From: Streptomyces werraensis
GTDB lineage: Bacteria > Actinomycetota > Actinomycetes > Streptomycetales > Streptomycetaceae
Direction: 5' to 3'
DNA length: 64,000 nt
Assembly: GCA_014656175.1 (NCBI GenBank)
Contig: BNBX01000003.1
Coordinates: 242,573 to 306,572, forward strand
The notes under the pieces were generated by a model. It ran no database searches and was not told the origin of the DNA. It worked only from the letters and a program-made list of their open reading frames with translations. The translations under genes were made by a program, and so were the position numbers. Positions 7,994 through 15,960 of the stretch are shown here, one piece after another. Numbering within the stretch: the first letter of the stretch is position 1; each line of letters begins with the position of its first letter.

Positions 7994-8971
7994 GTGACGA
8001 CCACCGCCGAGCCGATCACCCTGGACGACGTCCGCTCCGCCGCCGCACGCCTGCGCGGCGTCGCCCACCGCACGCCCGTCCTGCGCTCCCGCACCCTGGA
8101 CGCGCTCGTCGGCGCCGAGGTGCACCTCAAATGCGAGAACTTCCAGCGGGTCGGCGCCTTCAAGTTCCGCGGCGCCTACAACACGGTCTCCCGGCTCACC
8201 CCGGACCGGCTGTCGCGGGGCGTGGTCGCCTACTCCTCCGGCAACCACGCCCAGGCCGTCGCCCTCGCGGCCCGCGAGCTGGGCACCACCGCCGTCGTCG
8301 TCATGCCGGAGGACGCCCCGCCGTCCAAGCGCGCCGCCACCGAGGGGTACGGCGCGACCGTCGTCGCCTACGACCGCTACACAGGCGACCGCGCCGCCGT
8401 CGCCGAGTCCCTCGCCGCGGAGCGGGGCCTCACCCTCGTACCGCCCTACGACCACCCCCACGTCATCGCGGGCCAGGGCACCGCCGCGCTCGAACTGGTC
8501 GAGGAGACGGGCGAGCTGGGCGCGCTGATCGCGCCGGTCGGCGGCGGGGGACTGATCGCCGGAAGCGCCGTCGCCGTGAAGGGCCTGTACCCGGCGACCC
8601 GGGTGATCGGCGTCGAACCGGAGGCCGGGGACGACACCCGGCGCTCCCTGGAGGCGGGCCGGCGCGTCACCGTGCCCGTGCCCCGCACCATCGCCGACGG
8701 CCAGGCCGTCCCCACCCCCGGCGAACTGACCTTCGCCGTGAACCGCCGCCTGCTGGACGAGGTCGTGCTGGTCGACGACGAGGCGATCAAGGAGGCGATG
8801 CGGTTCGCCTTCACCCGGCTGAAGATCGTCCTCGAACCGAGCGGGGCCACCCCGCTGGCCGCGCTGCTCACCGGCCGCGCGGGCCCGCTCCCGCCCCGCG
8901 TCGGCCTGATCCTGTCCGGCGGCAACGTCGACACGGAGCGCTTCGCCCGCCTGTGCGCCCCCGGCGACTGA
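7994..8971 (+). CDS. Threonine/serine dehydratase (PLP-dependent), short form
   Basis: 325 residues of fold-type II PLP enzyme. The PLP lysine is K57 in GAFKFRGAYN, the phosphate-binding glycine loop is VGGGGLIAG near 184, and SGGN near 311 fits the pyridine-nitrogen contact. It deaminates L-threonine or L-serine to a 2-keto acid. There is no C-terminal ACT-like regulatory domain, so it resembles catabolic threonine dehydratase or serine racemase more than feedback-inhibited IlvA. GTG 7994 follows GGAGGGA. Transcribed alone. Confidence 0.88.
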   Translation: MTTTAEPITLDDVRSAAARLRGVAHRTPVLRSRTLDALVGAEVHLKCENFQRVGAFKFRGAYNTVSRLTPDRLSRGVVAYSSGNHAQAVALAARELGTTAVVVMPEDAPPSKRAATEGYGATVVAYDRYTGDRAAVAESLAAERGLTLVPPYDHPHVIAGQGTAALELVEETGELGALIAPVGGGGLIAGSAVAVKGLYPATRVIGVEPEAGDDTRRSLEAGRRVTVPVPRTIADGQAVPTPGELTFAVNRRLLDEVVLVDDEAIKEAMRFAFTRLKIVLEPSGATPLAALLTGRAGPLPPRVGLILSGGNVDTERFARLCAPGD

Positions 8972-9086
8972 GCCGGGCGCCCGTGCCTGTCACCCGGATG
9001 GCGCCCCCGGGTGGACGGGCGGACGATGAGGGAGTAGGGGCCCGGCCCTCGCCGCACCGGGCCGGTCACCGGAAGGGAGCAGGGGC

Positions 9087-9446
9087 ATGCTCGAGGTGAA
9101 GACACTGGACAAGCCCGACGAGCGACGTGACTTCCCGAGGGGCCATCTCGAAGCCGTCCACATGACGGGGCTGGACTTCGCGGTCGCCACGTTCGAGCCG
9201 GGATGGCGCTGGTCGGAGTCGGTCGGCCCGATCGCCGGCACGGAGTCGTGCGGCATCCACCACAACGGCTACGTGCTCCAGGGCCGTATGCACATCCGCA
9301 TGGACGACGGCGCGGAGAGCGAGGTGGGCCCCGGCGACGTCTTCGTGTGCCCGCCGGGTCACGACGCGTGGGTCGTCGGCGACGAACAGGTCGTGGTCCA
9401 CGACTTCGCGGGCGCCATGGCGACGGACTACGCGAAGGCGGACTAG
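9087..9446 (+). CDS. Cupin-domain protein
   Basis: 119 residues forming one small beta-barrel cupin. Cupin motif 1 is seen around HNGYVLQGRMHIRMDDG with the following GPGDVFVCPPG turn, and motif 2 is near PPGHDAWVVGDEQVVVHDF. Metal-binding histidines are partly present (H in GIHHNGY and GHDAW). Function is unknown; such single cupins are isomerases, dioxygenases or sensors. ATG 9087 is preceded by GGAAGGGAG. Convergent with a VOC gene 13 bp away. Confidence 0.8.
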   Translation: MLEVKTLDKPDERRDFPRGHLEAVHMTGLDFAVATFEPGWRWSESVGPIAGTESCGIHHNGYVLQGRMHIRMDDGAESEVGPGDVFVCPPGHDAWVVGDEQVVVHDFAGAMATDYAKAD

Positions 9447-9465
9447 ACACCACCGGCGTCTAGTC
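9441..9465. terminator. Compact shared terminator containing both stop codons
   Basis: GACTAGAC (9441-9448) and GTCTAGTC (9458-9465) form an 8-bp stem with a 9-nt loop. The cupin TAG is in the left arm and the VOC TAG (minus strand) is in the right arm, so one hairpin can serve both convergent genes. Confidence 0.6.
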
Positions 9466-9849
9466 GAGGTAGTGCGCGCGTCCCTCGTCGTCGAGTTCGA
9501 AGGGCCCCGCGGGGATGACGCAGAACTCGTTCCCCTCGGGGTCCGCCATCACCAGGAAGCCTCCGTCCTCGTACCCCTCCAGGCGCCGCCCGCCGAGCCC
9601 TTCGATCCGGCGCTGTTCGGCGGCCGGGTCGGGGGAGGCGATGTCCACGTGCATGCGGTTCTTGCCGGACTTGGGCGTGTCGGTGCGCTGGAAGCCCAGC
9701 GCCAGGTCGTTCTCCCGGCGCAGCCAGACATAGGGGCCCGTGCGGCCCACGACCGGCCTGCCGAGCACCTCCGACCAGAACGCGGCGAGCCGCTCGGGGT
9801 CCGTGGCGTCGACGATGAGGGCGTTGATCTGTGCTGAGGAATCGGCCAT
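9460..9849 (-). CDS. VOC family protein (glyoxalase/bleomycin-resistance fold)
   Basis: 129 residues with the beta-alpha-beta3 pattern of vicinal oxygen chelate proteins: INALIVDATDPERLAAFWSEVLG at the start, HVDIASPDPAAEQRRIEGLGG in the middle and LVMADPEGNEFCVIP near the end. Potential metal ligands are the H in MHVDI and the E in GNEFCV. The substrate is unknown; members include dioxygenases, isomerases and antibiotic-binding proteins. The ribosome site is weak. Upstream, on the other strand, is the promoter of the SGNH hydrolase. Confidence 0.85.
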   Translation of the reverse strand: MADSSAQINALIVDATDPERLAAFWSEVLGRPVVGRTGPYVWLRRENDLALGFQRTDTPKSGKNRMHVDIASPDPAAEQRRIEGLGGRRLEGYEDGGFLVMADPEGNEFCVIPAGPFELDDEGRAHYLD

Positions 9850-9885
9850 GCCCCGATCTTCTCCCGATGCGGCGTGCGGGCGGTC

Positions 9886-9930
9886 TTGGCGCGGCCCCCG
9901 GGCACGGCTAGGGTCCGTTTACAACGTTGT
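9886..9930 (+). promoter_or_regulatory. Promoter of the SGNH hydrolase with a palindromic operator at the start point
   Basis: TTGGCG (9886-9891), a 17-bp spacer and TAGGGT (9909-9914) fit an HrdB-type promoter. The perfect 10-bp palindrome ACAACGTTGT lies at 9921-9930, right at the expected +1. A central AACGTT is typical of LacI-family sites, so repression by such a protein is a reasonable guess. Confidence 0.65.
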
Positions 9931-9964
9931 GTGACTGTCTCGCGTGCTCTCGTGGAGGATGCCG

Positions 9965-11275
9965 ATGCCGGGTTCGCGCGCCACCGACCGCTTGTCGATC
10001 CGGACGTGGGCGCGAGCCCTGTGCGCCCTGGCGGCGGCGTGGGCCGCGGTCGTCGCCGCCCCGGCCGTGTCCGCCGCCTCCGCCCGGCCGGCCTCGGTCC
10101 AGGCGCCCTTCGCGGCTGCCGACGCGGGAACGGACTATGTGGCGCTGGGCAGTTCGTTCGCCGCGGGCCCCGGTGTCCCGCCCCTCCAGTCGAGCGACGG
10201 AGCCGACGCCTGTGCGCGGTCGGCCAACAATTACCCCAGCCTGGTGGCCCGCGAGATCGGCGCGGACCTGACGGACGTGTCGTGCAGCGGCGCGACGACC
10301 GGGCACGTGCTGAGGGACCACCAAGGCGCCCGTCCGCCGCAGATCCGGGCCGTGACCCCGGACACGCGCCTCGTCACGGTCACGATCGGCGGCAACGACG
10401 TCAACTACCTCGGCAGCATCAACGCCTACTCCTGCCAGGCGAGCGGCAACTCGGGCTGTCCGACGGTCGATCGCGACACGATCGAGCGGACCTTCCCCGA
10501 ACTCCCGGGCCGGATCGCGGACATCGTGCGCGCGGTCCACGCCGTGGCACCCCAGGCCCGCGTGTACCTGGTCACCTACTTCACCCTGCTGCCGGACTCG
10601 GGGACGTGCGCCGTCGCGCCCCTGACCGGCGAACAGGCAGCGTACGAGAAGAACATCGCCGCGCGCCTGGCCGCCGCCACCGCCGACGCGGCCGCCGCAA
10701 CGGGCGCCACCCTGGTCGACCTGGCGGGCGCGAGCCGCGGCCACGACGCGTGCTCGGCGAGCGCGTGGGTGGAGTCGTACCGCCCGGCGCAGGGCCGGTC
10801 CACCTACCACCCCAACGAGGCGGGCATGCGGGCGGCTGCCGACCTCGTGCAGGCGGCGCTGGCGTCCGGCGGCGTGACGCAGACGACAGCCTTCCGCTCC
10901 GGCATCCCCGGCAAGTGCGTCGACGTCCGCGGCGCCGCCACCGCCGACGGCACACCCGTCCAGCTCTACACCTGCAACGGCACGGCGGCGCAGCGCTGGA
11001 CCCACGTCCCCGGCGAGGGCGGCACCCTGCGCGCCCTGGGCCGCTGCCTCGACGTCAGCGGCGGCGGGACCGCCAACGGCACCAGGGTCCAGCTCTGGCA
11101 CTGCAACGGCACCGGCGCCCAACGCTGGATCCCCGGCCCGGACTCGTCCCTGGTCAACCCCCGGTCGGGCCGCTGCCTGGACGACCCGGGCAGCTCCACC
11201 GCGGACGGCACGCAGCTCCAGATCTGGGACTGCAACGGCACGGCCGCCCAGCGCTGGACGCCGGCGGCATCCTGA
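9965..11275 (+). CDS. Secreted SGNH/GDSL hydrolase with C-terminal ricin-B lectin domain
   Basis: 436 residues from ATG 9965, 7 nt after TGGAGG (ATG 9959 and GTG 9944 are alternatives). A signal peptide of about 38 residues precedes an SGNH domain: nucleophile block VALGSSFAAGPG, oxyanion block TIGGNDVNY, and the histidine in STYHPNEAGM; note GSS in place of GDS. The last ~135 residues form a ricin-type beta-trefoil with three QRW repeats (AAQRWTHV, GAQRWIPG, AAQRWTPA) and repeated CLDV-like strands. This suggests a secreted lipase or esterase anchored to a carbohydrate. A clear promoter and operator lie upstream. Confidence 0.9.
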   Translation: MPGSRATDRLSIRTWARALCALAAAWAAVVAAPAVSAASARPASVQAPFAAADAGTDYVALGSSFAAGPGVPPLQSSDGADACARSANNYPSLVAREIGADLTDVSCSGATTGHVLRDHQGARPPQIRAVTPDTRLVTVTIGGNDVNYLGSINAYSCQASGNSGCPTVDRDTIERTFPELPGRIADIVRAVHAVAPQARVYLVTYFTLLPDSGTCAVAPLTGEQAAYEKNIAARLAAATADAAAATGATLVDLAGASRGHDACSASAWVESYRPAQGRSTYHPNEAGMRAAADLVQAALASGGVTQTTAFRSGIPGKCVDVRGAATADGTPVQLYTCNGTAAQRWTHVPGEGGTLRALGRCLDVSGGGTANGTRVQLWHCNGTGAQRWIPGPDSSLVNPRSGRCLDDPGSSTADGTQLQIWDCNGTAAQRWTPAAS

Positions 11276-11286
11276 CCGCACCGCCC

Positions 11287-13008
11287 TCAGCCGGAGTTGT
11301 ACCCCCAGCGCGCCTGGCCGTCGCTGCCCATGAAGCACTTGGCGGGACGGCCGTCCGCGGTCGTCGCCGTGGCCCCGACGGGTGAGCAGAACTGGCCGAA
11401 GCCGACGCCGGCCTGGCCGCCCTCGCCGGAACCCGACCCCTCCGAGGAGCCCCCGCCCGAGGAGCTCCCACCGGTCGACCCCCCGCCGCTCGTCGAGCCG
11501 GTGTCGCCGGAACGGCCGCTGCTCCCTCCCGTCGAATCTCCGCCGGAGCCGCCGCCGTACGAGGGCTTCGGTTTCGGCTTGGGCTTCGGCTCCGGTTCAG
11601 GGGTGGGCGTCGGCGTGGGGCTGGGCTTCGCGCAGGGCTCACCGGGCCCGATCAGCCACAGACGGACGAAGGCGTTCGTGGTCGTCTCCGTGTCGGCCTC
11701 CGGGTCCTGGCGGCACACCGGCCAGTCGTCCAGGTCCCGTTCTTCGTCGAACAGTCGCCCGCCCGTGTGCGCGTGCAGGGCGATCAGGTTGCCGACACCG
11801 AGACCGTCGAGCGTGGCCCGGGCCTCGCCGAACGGCGTCCCGACGAGATCCGGCATCACGATCCGGCCGGGGCCGTGCAGCCGCACCGGACACTCCTCGC
11901 GCCCGGGGACCGCGTACAGGGTCAGCGTGCCGGAGGCGGGGCGTACGGTCTCGCCGGAGGAGGGAAGCTGGAAGCAGACCTGCCAGCCCGTGTCGCCGGG
12001 CGTCACCGCGCGAAGGGCCGACGTGGCGTCGGACGCGGAAACTCTCGAGCAGCCCGCCGCGCGGGCCCGCGCGGCGGCTGTGGTGAGAGTGATGCCCTCG
12101 TAGTCCGGCACGAGGATTTCCGTGCTGTGCCCTGCCTCCCGGGCCGTGCCCGCCTCTCCGCCGGCCCCGGTCGCGCTGCCTATGACGCCCGCGGCCACGG
12201 GGACCGCGAGCAAGGACGTCAGGGCGGGATGTCTGCGCGCCCAGGTGAAGAGCCGTGTCCGGCGTCCCGGACGCAGAGGGGAGTCGGCGGGCACCATCTC
12301 CCCTGCCCCCTCGAGGAGGGCGCCCTTCGGGTCGTTCTTCGAGCCCCACAGCTTGTGCGGCCGTCCGTCGACGAGGATCTCGACGGAATCGAGGAATCCC
12401 GACGCCCCGCGCAGGATGCGCAGGGGCCGTGGGACGCGGGTGGCCCGGGGGGACACGAGGTTGTGCAGCAGGATGAGCCCGCTGTCCGTGAGGACGGCGT
12501 TGCCCCAACCGTCGTGGTAGACGGCCCGGACCTGCTCGCCCGCTCGCAGTTCCGCTGCCAGCACGCCCTTGTGGCTGTCCGGAACCTTGTCGGTCCCGTT
12601 CGCGGCCGCCGCTGCGGCGGGGGGCCCGGGGGCCGACGGGACGTCACCCGGCGCCGCCGCCCGGACGAGAAGGTCTCCCCTCCTGTCGATCTGCGACCCC
12701 CAGAGGGTGACGTGCTGTCCGTACACCGACACGTCGACGTTGTGCCGTGCGCCGTAGGCGGGGCCTCGGATCTCCAGCGGCCGGGGCACCCGTGTCACGG
12801 TGCTGCGGTTCAGGAGGATCAACGCGTCCGCGGTGAGCGCGGCATACCCCGGGCCCTGGCGGTACAGGGCCAGCACGGTTTCCTCGACGCCCAGGGCGCG
12901 CAACAGGGCTTCCGCTTCGGCGACCGGGACCGGAGGGAACTGACGGGCCGCGGCGGCCGCGGTCCGTGGGTCGGTGCGCAGCCGGCGCTGCGCGGGGGTG
13001 TCGGACAT
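11287..13008 (-). CDS. Membrane protein with duplicated N-terminal domain, PASTA-like repeats and a cysteine C-terminal domain
   Basis: 573 residues. Two copies of an unnamed ~75-residue domain lie at about 42-118 and 150-235, each with a TRVPRPL strand and an LWGS turn. A membrane helix at 261-280 is followed by two PASTA-like units (about 298-375 and 385-460), a Pro/Lys/Glu stalk, a Gly/Ser-rich linker to ~535, and a tail with paired cysteines (FCSPVGATATTADG, then KCFMGSDG and RWGYNSG). PASTA units bind peptidoglycan stem peptides, so this is probably an inside-out cell-wall sensor without a kinase. A -10 hexamer 6 nt before the ATG suggests a leaderless mRNA. Confidence 0.75.
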   Translation of the reverse strand: MSDTPAQRRLRTDPRTAAAAARQFPPVPVAEAEALLRALGVEETVLALYRQGPGYAALTADALILLNRSTVTRVPRPLEIRGPAYGARHNVDVSVYGQHVTLWGSQIDRRGDLLVRAAAPGDVPSAPGPPAAAAAANGTDKVPDSHKGVLAAELRAGEQVRAVYHDGWGNAVLTDSGLILLHNLVSPRATRVPRPLRILRGASGFLDSVEILVDGRPHKLWGSKNDPKGALLEGAGEMVPADSPLRPGRRTRLFTWARRHPALTSLLAVPVAAGVIGSATGAGGEAGTAREAGHSTEILVPDYEGITLTTAAARARAAGCSRVSASDATSALRAVTPGDTGWQVCFQLPSSGETVRPASGTLTLYAVPGREECPVRLHGPGRIVMPDLVGTPFGEARATLDGLGVGNLIALHAHTGGRLFDEERDLDDWPVCRQDPEADTETTTNAFVRLWLIGPGEPCAKPSPTPTPTPEPEPKPKPKPKPSYGGGSGGDSTGGSSGRSGDTGSTSGGGSTGGSSSGGGSSEGSGSGEGGQAGVGFGQFCSPVGATATTADGRPAKCFMGSDGQARWGYNSG

Positions 13009-13014
13009 GGCGGG

Positions 13015-13020
13015 ATGCTA
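13015..13020 (-). promoter_or_regulatory. -10 element TAGCAT for a probably leaderless mRNA
   Basis: On the minus strand TAGCAT ends 6 nt before the ATG at 13008, with no ribosome site between them. Confidence 0.5.
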
Positions 13021-13087
13021 GCCGATTGCCGGGTTCCCTCCGCGGGGTGTCACGGCTGTGACCAGCACGGTCGCCGGCCGGCCCGCC

Positions 13088-14470
13088 TCACACCGGCAGC
13101 AACCGCCCCACCAGCGCGTCCAGTTGCCGTACGTTCTTGCACTCCCGCATGTCCGCCAGCTCCGCGTACGCCGAGGCGGCGGAGTCGCCCGTGCCCCAGA
13201 GGGTGCGGGGTTCGGGGTTGAGCCAGTGGACGCGGCGGGCGCGGCGGGTGAGGTCGCGGAGGGCGGGGAGGCCGGGGTCGGCCATGTTGGTGCGGGCGTC
13301 GCCGAGGACGAACACCGTGGTGCGCGGGCCGACGGCGTCCGCGTACCGGCCGGTGAACTCGCCCAGCGCGGCGCCGTAGTCGCTGCTGTCGTGCCAGGCG
13401 GTGAGCCGGGCCTCCGCGCGGATGCGGGCGTTCAGGCCATCCGGGTCGGCGGCCCCGTGGACCAGCAGGCCGGTCACCTCGTCGACGCGGTTGACGAAGG
13501 CGAACACCCGCACCTTGGAGAACTGGTCGTGCAGCGCCTGCACCAGCAGCATCGTGAAGTCGGAGAACCCGGCCACCGAGCCCGACACGTCGCACAGCAG
13601 CACCAGTTCGGGCCGGGCGGGCCGGCGCCTGCGAAGGACCGGCTGCACCGGCACCCCGCCCGTCGACAGGGAGCCGCGCAGCGTCCTGCGCAGGTCGATG
13701 GTGCCCCGCGCGGCCCTGCGGCGGCGTGCGGCGAGCCGGGTCGCCAGCTTGCGGGCGAGCGGCTGGACCGTCCGGCGCATCTCGGCCAGCCGGTCCTTGC
13801 CCGCGAGCAGGAAGTCGATCCGGTCGGCGGTCGGCGGGAGCGCGCGGCGGGCTGTCTCGTCCCGGCCCCGGCGTTCGGCGGCCCGGCGCCGCGCCTCCGC
13901 GGTGACCAGCCGACGGAACTCCTCGATGCGGCGCCGGATCTCGTCCTCGAGGAGCCGGTCGGTGAAGCTCCCCGACCCGTGCCGCCCGCGCACCTCGTCC
14001 CGCACCCGCGCCAGCAGCGTCTGCGGGCGCAGCCGGTCCAGCGTCCGGTACGACGACCAGCCGTCCGAGCCGGGCGAACCGCCGTACCCGCCGAAGCCGT
14101 CGACCGCCTCCACCGCCAGCCGTGCCAGCGCCGCCGTGTCGTTCGCGGCGAGCGCCTGCGCCAGCCGGGCGCGGAGCTCCTCGCGGTCCGCGTCACCGCC
14201 GGCCGCGGGAACGCCCACCCCGCGCGGGAAGTACAGGTCGAAGACCGCGTCGAACACCGGGCGTCCGCCGGCGCCGTGCAGGAGGGTCGCCGCCAGGCCC
14301 TCCCGGAGCAGTTCCCGGTCGGCGAGACCGAGCGCCTCCACGGCGCGCGCCGCGTCCACGGTCTCCCCGGTGCCGATCCGCAGCCCGTGCGCGCGCAGCG
14401 CGTCGACCAGACCGGTCAGCCGGGTCACCAGATCCGTGTCCGCGAGGTCCGTGTGCGCGGCGGCCGTCAC
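13088..14470 (-). CDS. VWA-domain protein (CoxE/YehP-like), partner of the MoxR ATPase
   Basis: 460 residues. The C-terminal third is a von Willebrand A domain with an intact MIDAS: CDVSGSVAG at about 292-300, a middle threonine region and FVLGDARTN. The N-terminal part is charged and helical, with Arg-rich segments (RRAAERRGRDETARRA). MoxR-VWA pairs act as chaperone-like machines that load metal or cofactor into enzymes or remodel complexes. GTG 14470 overlaps the ATPase stop by 4 bp (GTGA), so the two are translationally coupled. No target enzyme gene is adjacent. Confidence 0.85.
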   Translation of the reverse strand: MTAAAHTDLADTDLVTRLTGLVDALRAHGLRIGTGETVDAARAVEALGLADRELLREGLAATLLHGAGGRPVFDAVFDLYFPRGVGVPAAGGDADREELRARLAQALAANDTAALARLAVEAVDGFGGYGGSPGSDGWSSYRTLDRLRPQTLLARVRDEVRGRHGSGSFTDRLLEDEIRRRIEEFRRLVTAEARRRAAERRGRDETARRALPPTADRIDFLLAGKDRLAEMRRTVQPLARKLATRLAARRRRAARGTIDLRRTLRGSLSTGGVPVQPVLRRRRPARPELVLLCDVSGSVAGFSDFTMLLVQALHDQFSKVRVFAFVNRVDEVTGLLVHGAADPDGLNARIRAEARLTAWHDSSDYGAALGEFTGRYADAVGPRTTVFVLGDARTNMADPGLPALRDLTRRARRVHWLNPEPRTLWGTGDSAASAYAELADMRECKNVRQLDALVGRLLPV

Positions 14471-15324
14471 AGCGCGTCCAGGTCGAGCTTGGCCGCCGCC
14501 TTCTGGATGTCGTCCTGGTGCTTGAGGACCACGCCCAGACTGTCCCGTACGACCGTCTCGTCGAGCGTGCTCGCGCCGAGCGCCAGCAGGGTGCGCGCCC
14601 AGTCGACGGTCTCGGCGACCGAGGGCGCCTTGCGCAGGTCCATCGCGCGCAGCGCCCCCACCACCCGCACCACGGACTCGGCCAGCGCCGCGTCCACACC
14701 CGGTACCTTCAGCCGGACGATGCGCCGCTCCAGCTCCGCGTCGGGGAAGCCGATGTGCAGGAACAGGCAGCGGCGGCGCAGCGCCTCGGACAATTCCCGG
14801 GTGGCGTTGGAGGTGAGGACGGTGAACGGCCGGCGGGTCGCGGTGACCGTGCCCAGCTCGGGCACCGTCACCTGGAAGTCGCCGAGCACCTCCAGCAGCA
14901 GCCCCTCGATCTCGACGTCCGCCTTGTCGGTCTCGTCGATCAGCAGCACCTTGGGGTCGTCGCCCCGGATCGCGGTGAGCAGCGGGCGGGGCAGCAGGAA
15001 CTCCTCGCTGAAGATGTCCGTGCGGGCCTCGTCCCAGGTCTCACCGCGCCCCGCGCTGATCCGCAGCAGCTGCTTGGCGTGGTTCCACTCGTACAGCGCG
15101 CGCGACTCGTCCACGCCCTCGTAGCACTGCAGGCGCACCAGCCGGGCGTCACAGGCGCGGGCGACGGCCTTGGCCAGCTCGGTCTTGCCCACCCCGGCGG
15201 GGCCCTCCACCAGCAGCGGCTTGCCGAGCCGGGCGGCGAGGAAGACGGTGGTGGCGACCGCGGGCGAGGCCAGATAGCCGGTCTCGGCGAGGCGTGCGGA
15301 GACGTCGTCGACGGAAGTGAACAA
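14467..15324 (-). CDS. MoxR family AAA+ ATPase (CoxD-like)
   Basis: 285 residues: Walker A GPAGVGKTE (41-49), Walker B VLLIDETDK (127-134), sensor 1 TSNATRELSEALRRRC and a C-terminal lid domain. CoxD-type MoxR ATPases work with CoxE-type VWA proteins in cofactor maturation. It is the first gene of a two-gene operon with the VWA gene. The start is TTG 15324, supported by GGAGG 6 nt upstream. The upstream gap is long and holds a decayed gene, so no metabolic partner can be inferred from position. Confidence 0.9.
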   Translation of the reverse strand: MFTSVDDVSARLAETGYLASPAVATTVFLAARLGKPLLVEGPAGVGKTELAKAVARACDARLVRLQCYEGVDESRALYEWNHAKQLLRISAGRGETWDEARTDIFSEEFLLPRPLLTAIRGDDPKVLLIDETDKADVEIEGLLLEVLGDFQVTVPELGTVTATRRPFTVLTSNATRELSEALRRRCLFLHIGFPDAELERRIVRLKVPGVDAALAESVVRVVGALRAMDLRKAPSVAETVDWARTLLALGASTLDETVVRDSLGVVLKHQDDIQKAAAKLDLDAL

Positions 15325-15392
15325 CTGCGGCCTCCGGCTGGGCGCGGGAACGACGGTGTGCGGGCACTCCGTGGAGGCCCGGAGACCTATCT

Positions 15393-15400
15393 AAGCGCTT
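15393..15400. promoter_or_regulatory. AAGCGCTT palindrome upstream of the MoxR gene
   Basis: An 8-bp palindrome about 70 bp before the MoxR start, next to TTGAGC on the minus strand. The core is reminiscent of some TetR operators, but it is short. Confidence 0.25.
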
Positions 15401-15486
15401 GCTCAACCCGTCTGTCACGCGTTCGCGCCCACCACCCGCACCGCCGGGGTGCACGGCACGCGCCGCGCCGTGAACAGGGGATCCTG

Positions 15487-15561
15487 CAGCCGCAGCCGCA
15501 GCCGCAGCCGCAGCCGCAGCCGCAGCCGCAGCCGCAGCCGCAGCCGCAGCAGCCGCAGCCG
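15487..15561. repeat. CAGCCG hexanucleotide tandem repeat
   Basis: Ten perfect copies of CAGCCG (15487-15546) are followed by CAG and two more copies (15550-15561). The array lies in the non-coding, decayed stretch between the MoxR and lutC genes. Frames across it give only Leu-Arg, Ser-Arg or Ala dipeptide runs. It probably arose by slippage and may vary in length among strains. Confidence 0.9.
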
Positions 15562-15656
15562 CACCGCGAGCAGCGCCGCGCCCGCCGAGGCGACCGGTGT
15601 GACGGCGACCGGTGTGACACCGATGCCGGCGCCCCTCAGCTCCGTCCCCTCGACCC

Positions 15657-15914
15657 CTATAACTCCCGCGTCCGGCCCTTCCGGACCCGTCGGCACTGCG
15701 CCAGCCTCGGCCCGCCGCAGCCGGACGGCCCCATCACCGCCGTGGACGTGCCCCGCGCCAGGCCTGGCGTCACCCCGTCGAGCGCGGGCACGGCGCTGTC
15801 CGCCGTCCCGTACGGCGTGGTGACCCTGACCGGGCGCAGCGACTCGGCGGCCGGTTCCGTGCGCCGGTCGAGCCGCGCCCCTGGCGGACCACCGTCATCT
15901 CCTCCGTCGGGCAC
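15657..15914 (-). pseudogene. Remnant of an ABC transporter ATP-binding subunit (N-terminal fragment)
   Basis: An 85-codon minus-strand frame contains YGTADSAVPALDGVTPG and STAVMGPSGCGGPRLAQC. This closely follows the MacB/FtsX-type ABC ATPase pattern of YG-AVPALDGV, then a Walker A of the form MGPSGSGKSTLLQC. Here the Walker A is damaged (GCGGPRLAQ replaces the GSGKSTLLQ-type sequence, losing the essential lysine), and the frame ends soon after. No Walker B, signature motif or permease follows. It is best read as a decayed gene fragment. The identification rests on this short motif stretch. Confidence 0.6.
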
Positions 15915-15960
15915 GCCCTGTGCACCGGGGCGACCCTAGCGACATCCCTCCGGCGGTGGT

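Noticed and set aside
13058..15124. 688-codon plus-strand frame over the MoxR-VWA genes
   Set aside because: No start signal or conserved motif; the minus strand has coupled genes with Walker and MIDAS motifs.
15393..15400. AAGCGCTT as a TetR operator for the MoxR operon
   Set aside because: Only 8 bp of symmetry and no TetR gene nearby; kept as a weak feature, not a finding.
15449..15823. Frames giving Ser-Arg or Leu-Arg runs through the CAGCCG array
   Set aside because: The periodic protein is simply the hexanucleotide repeat; no start signal or family similarity.
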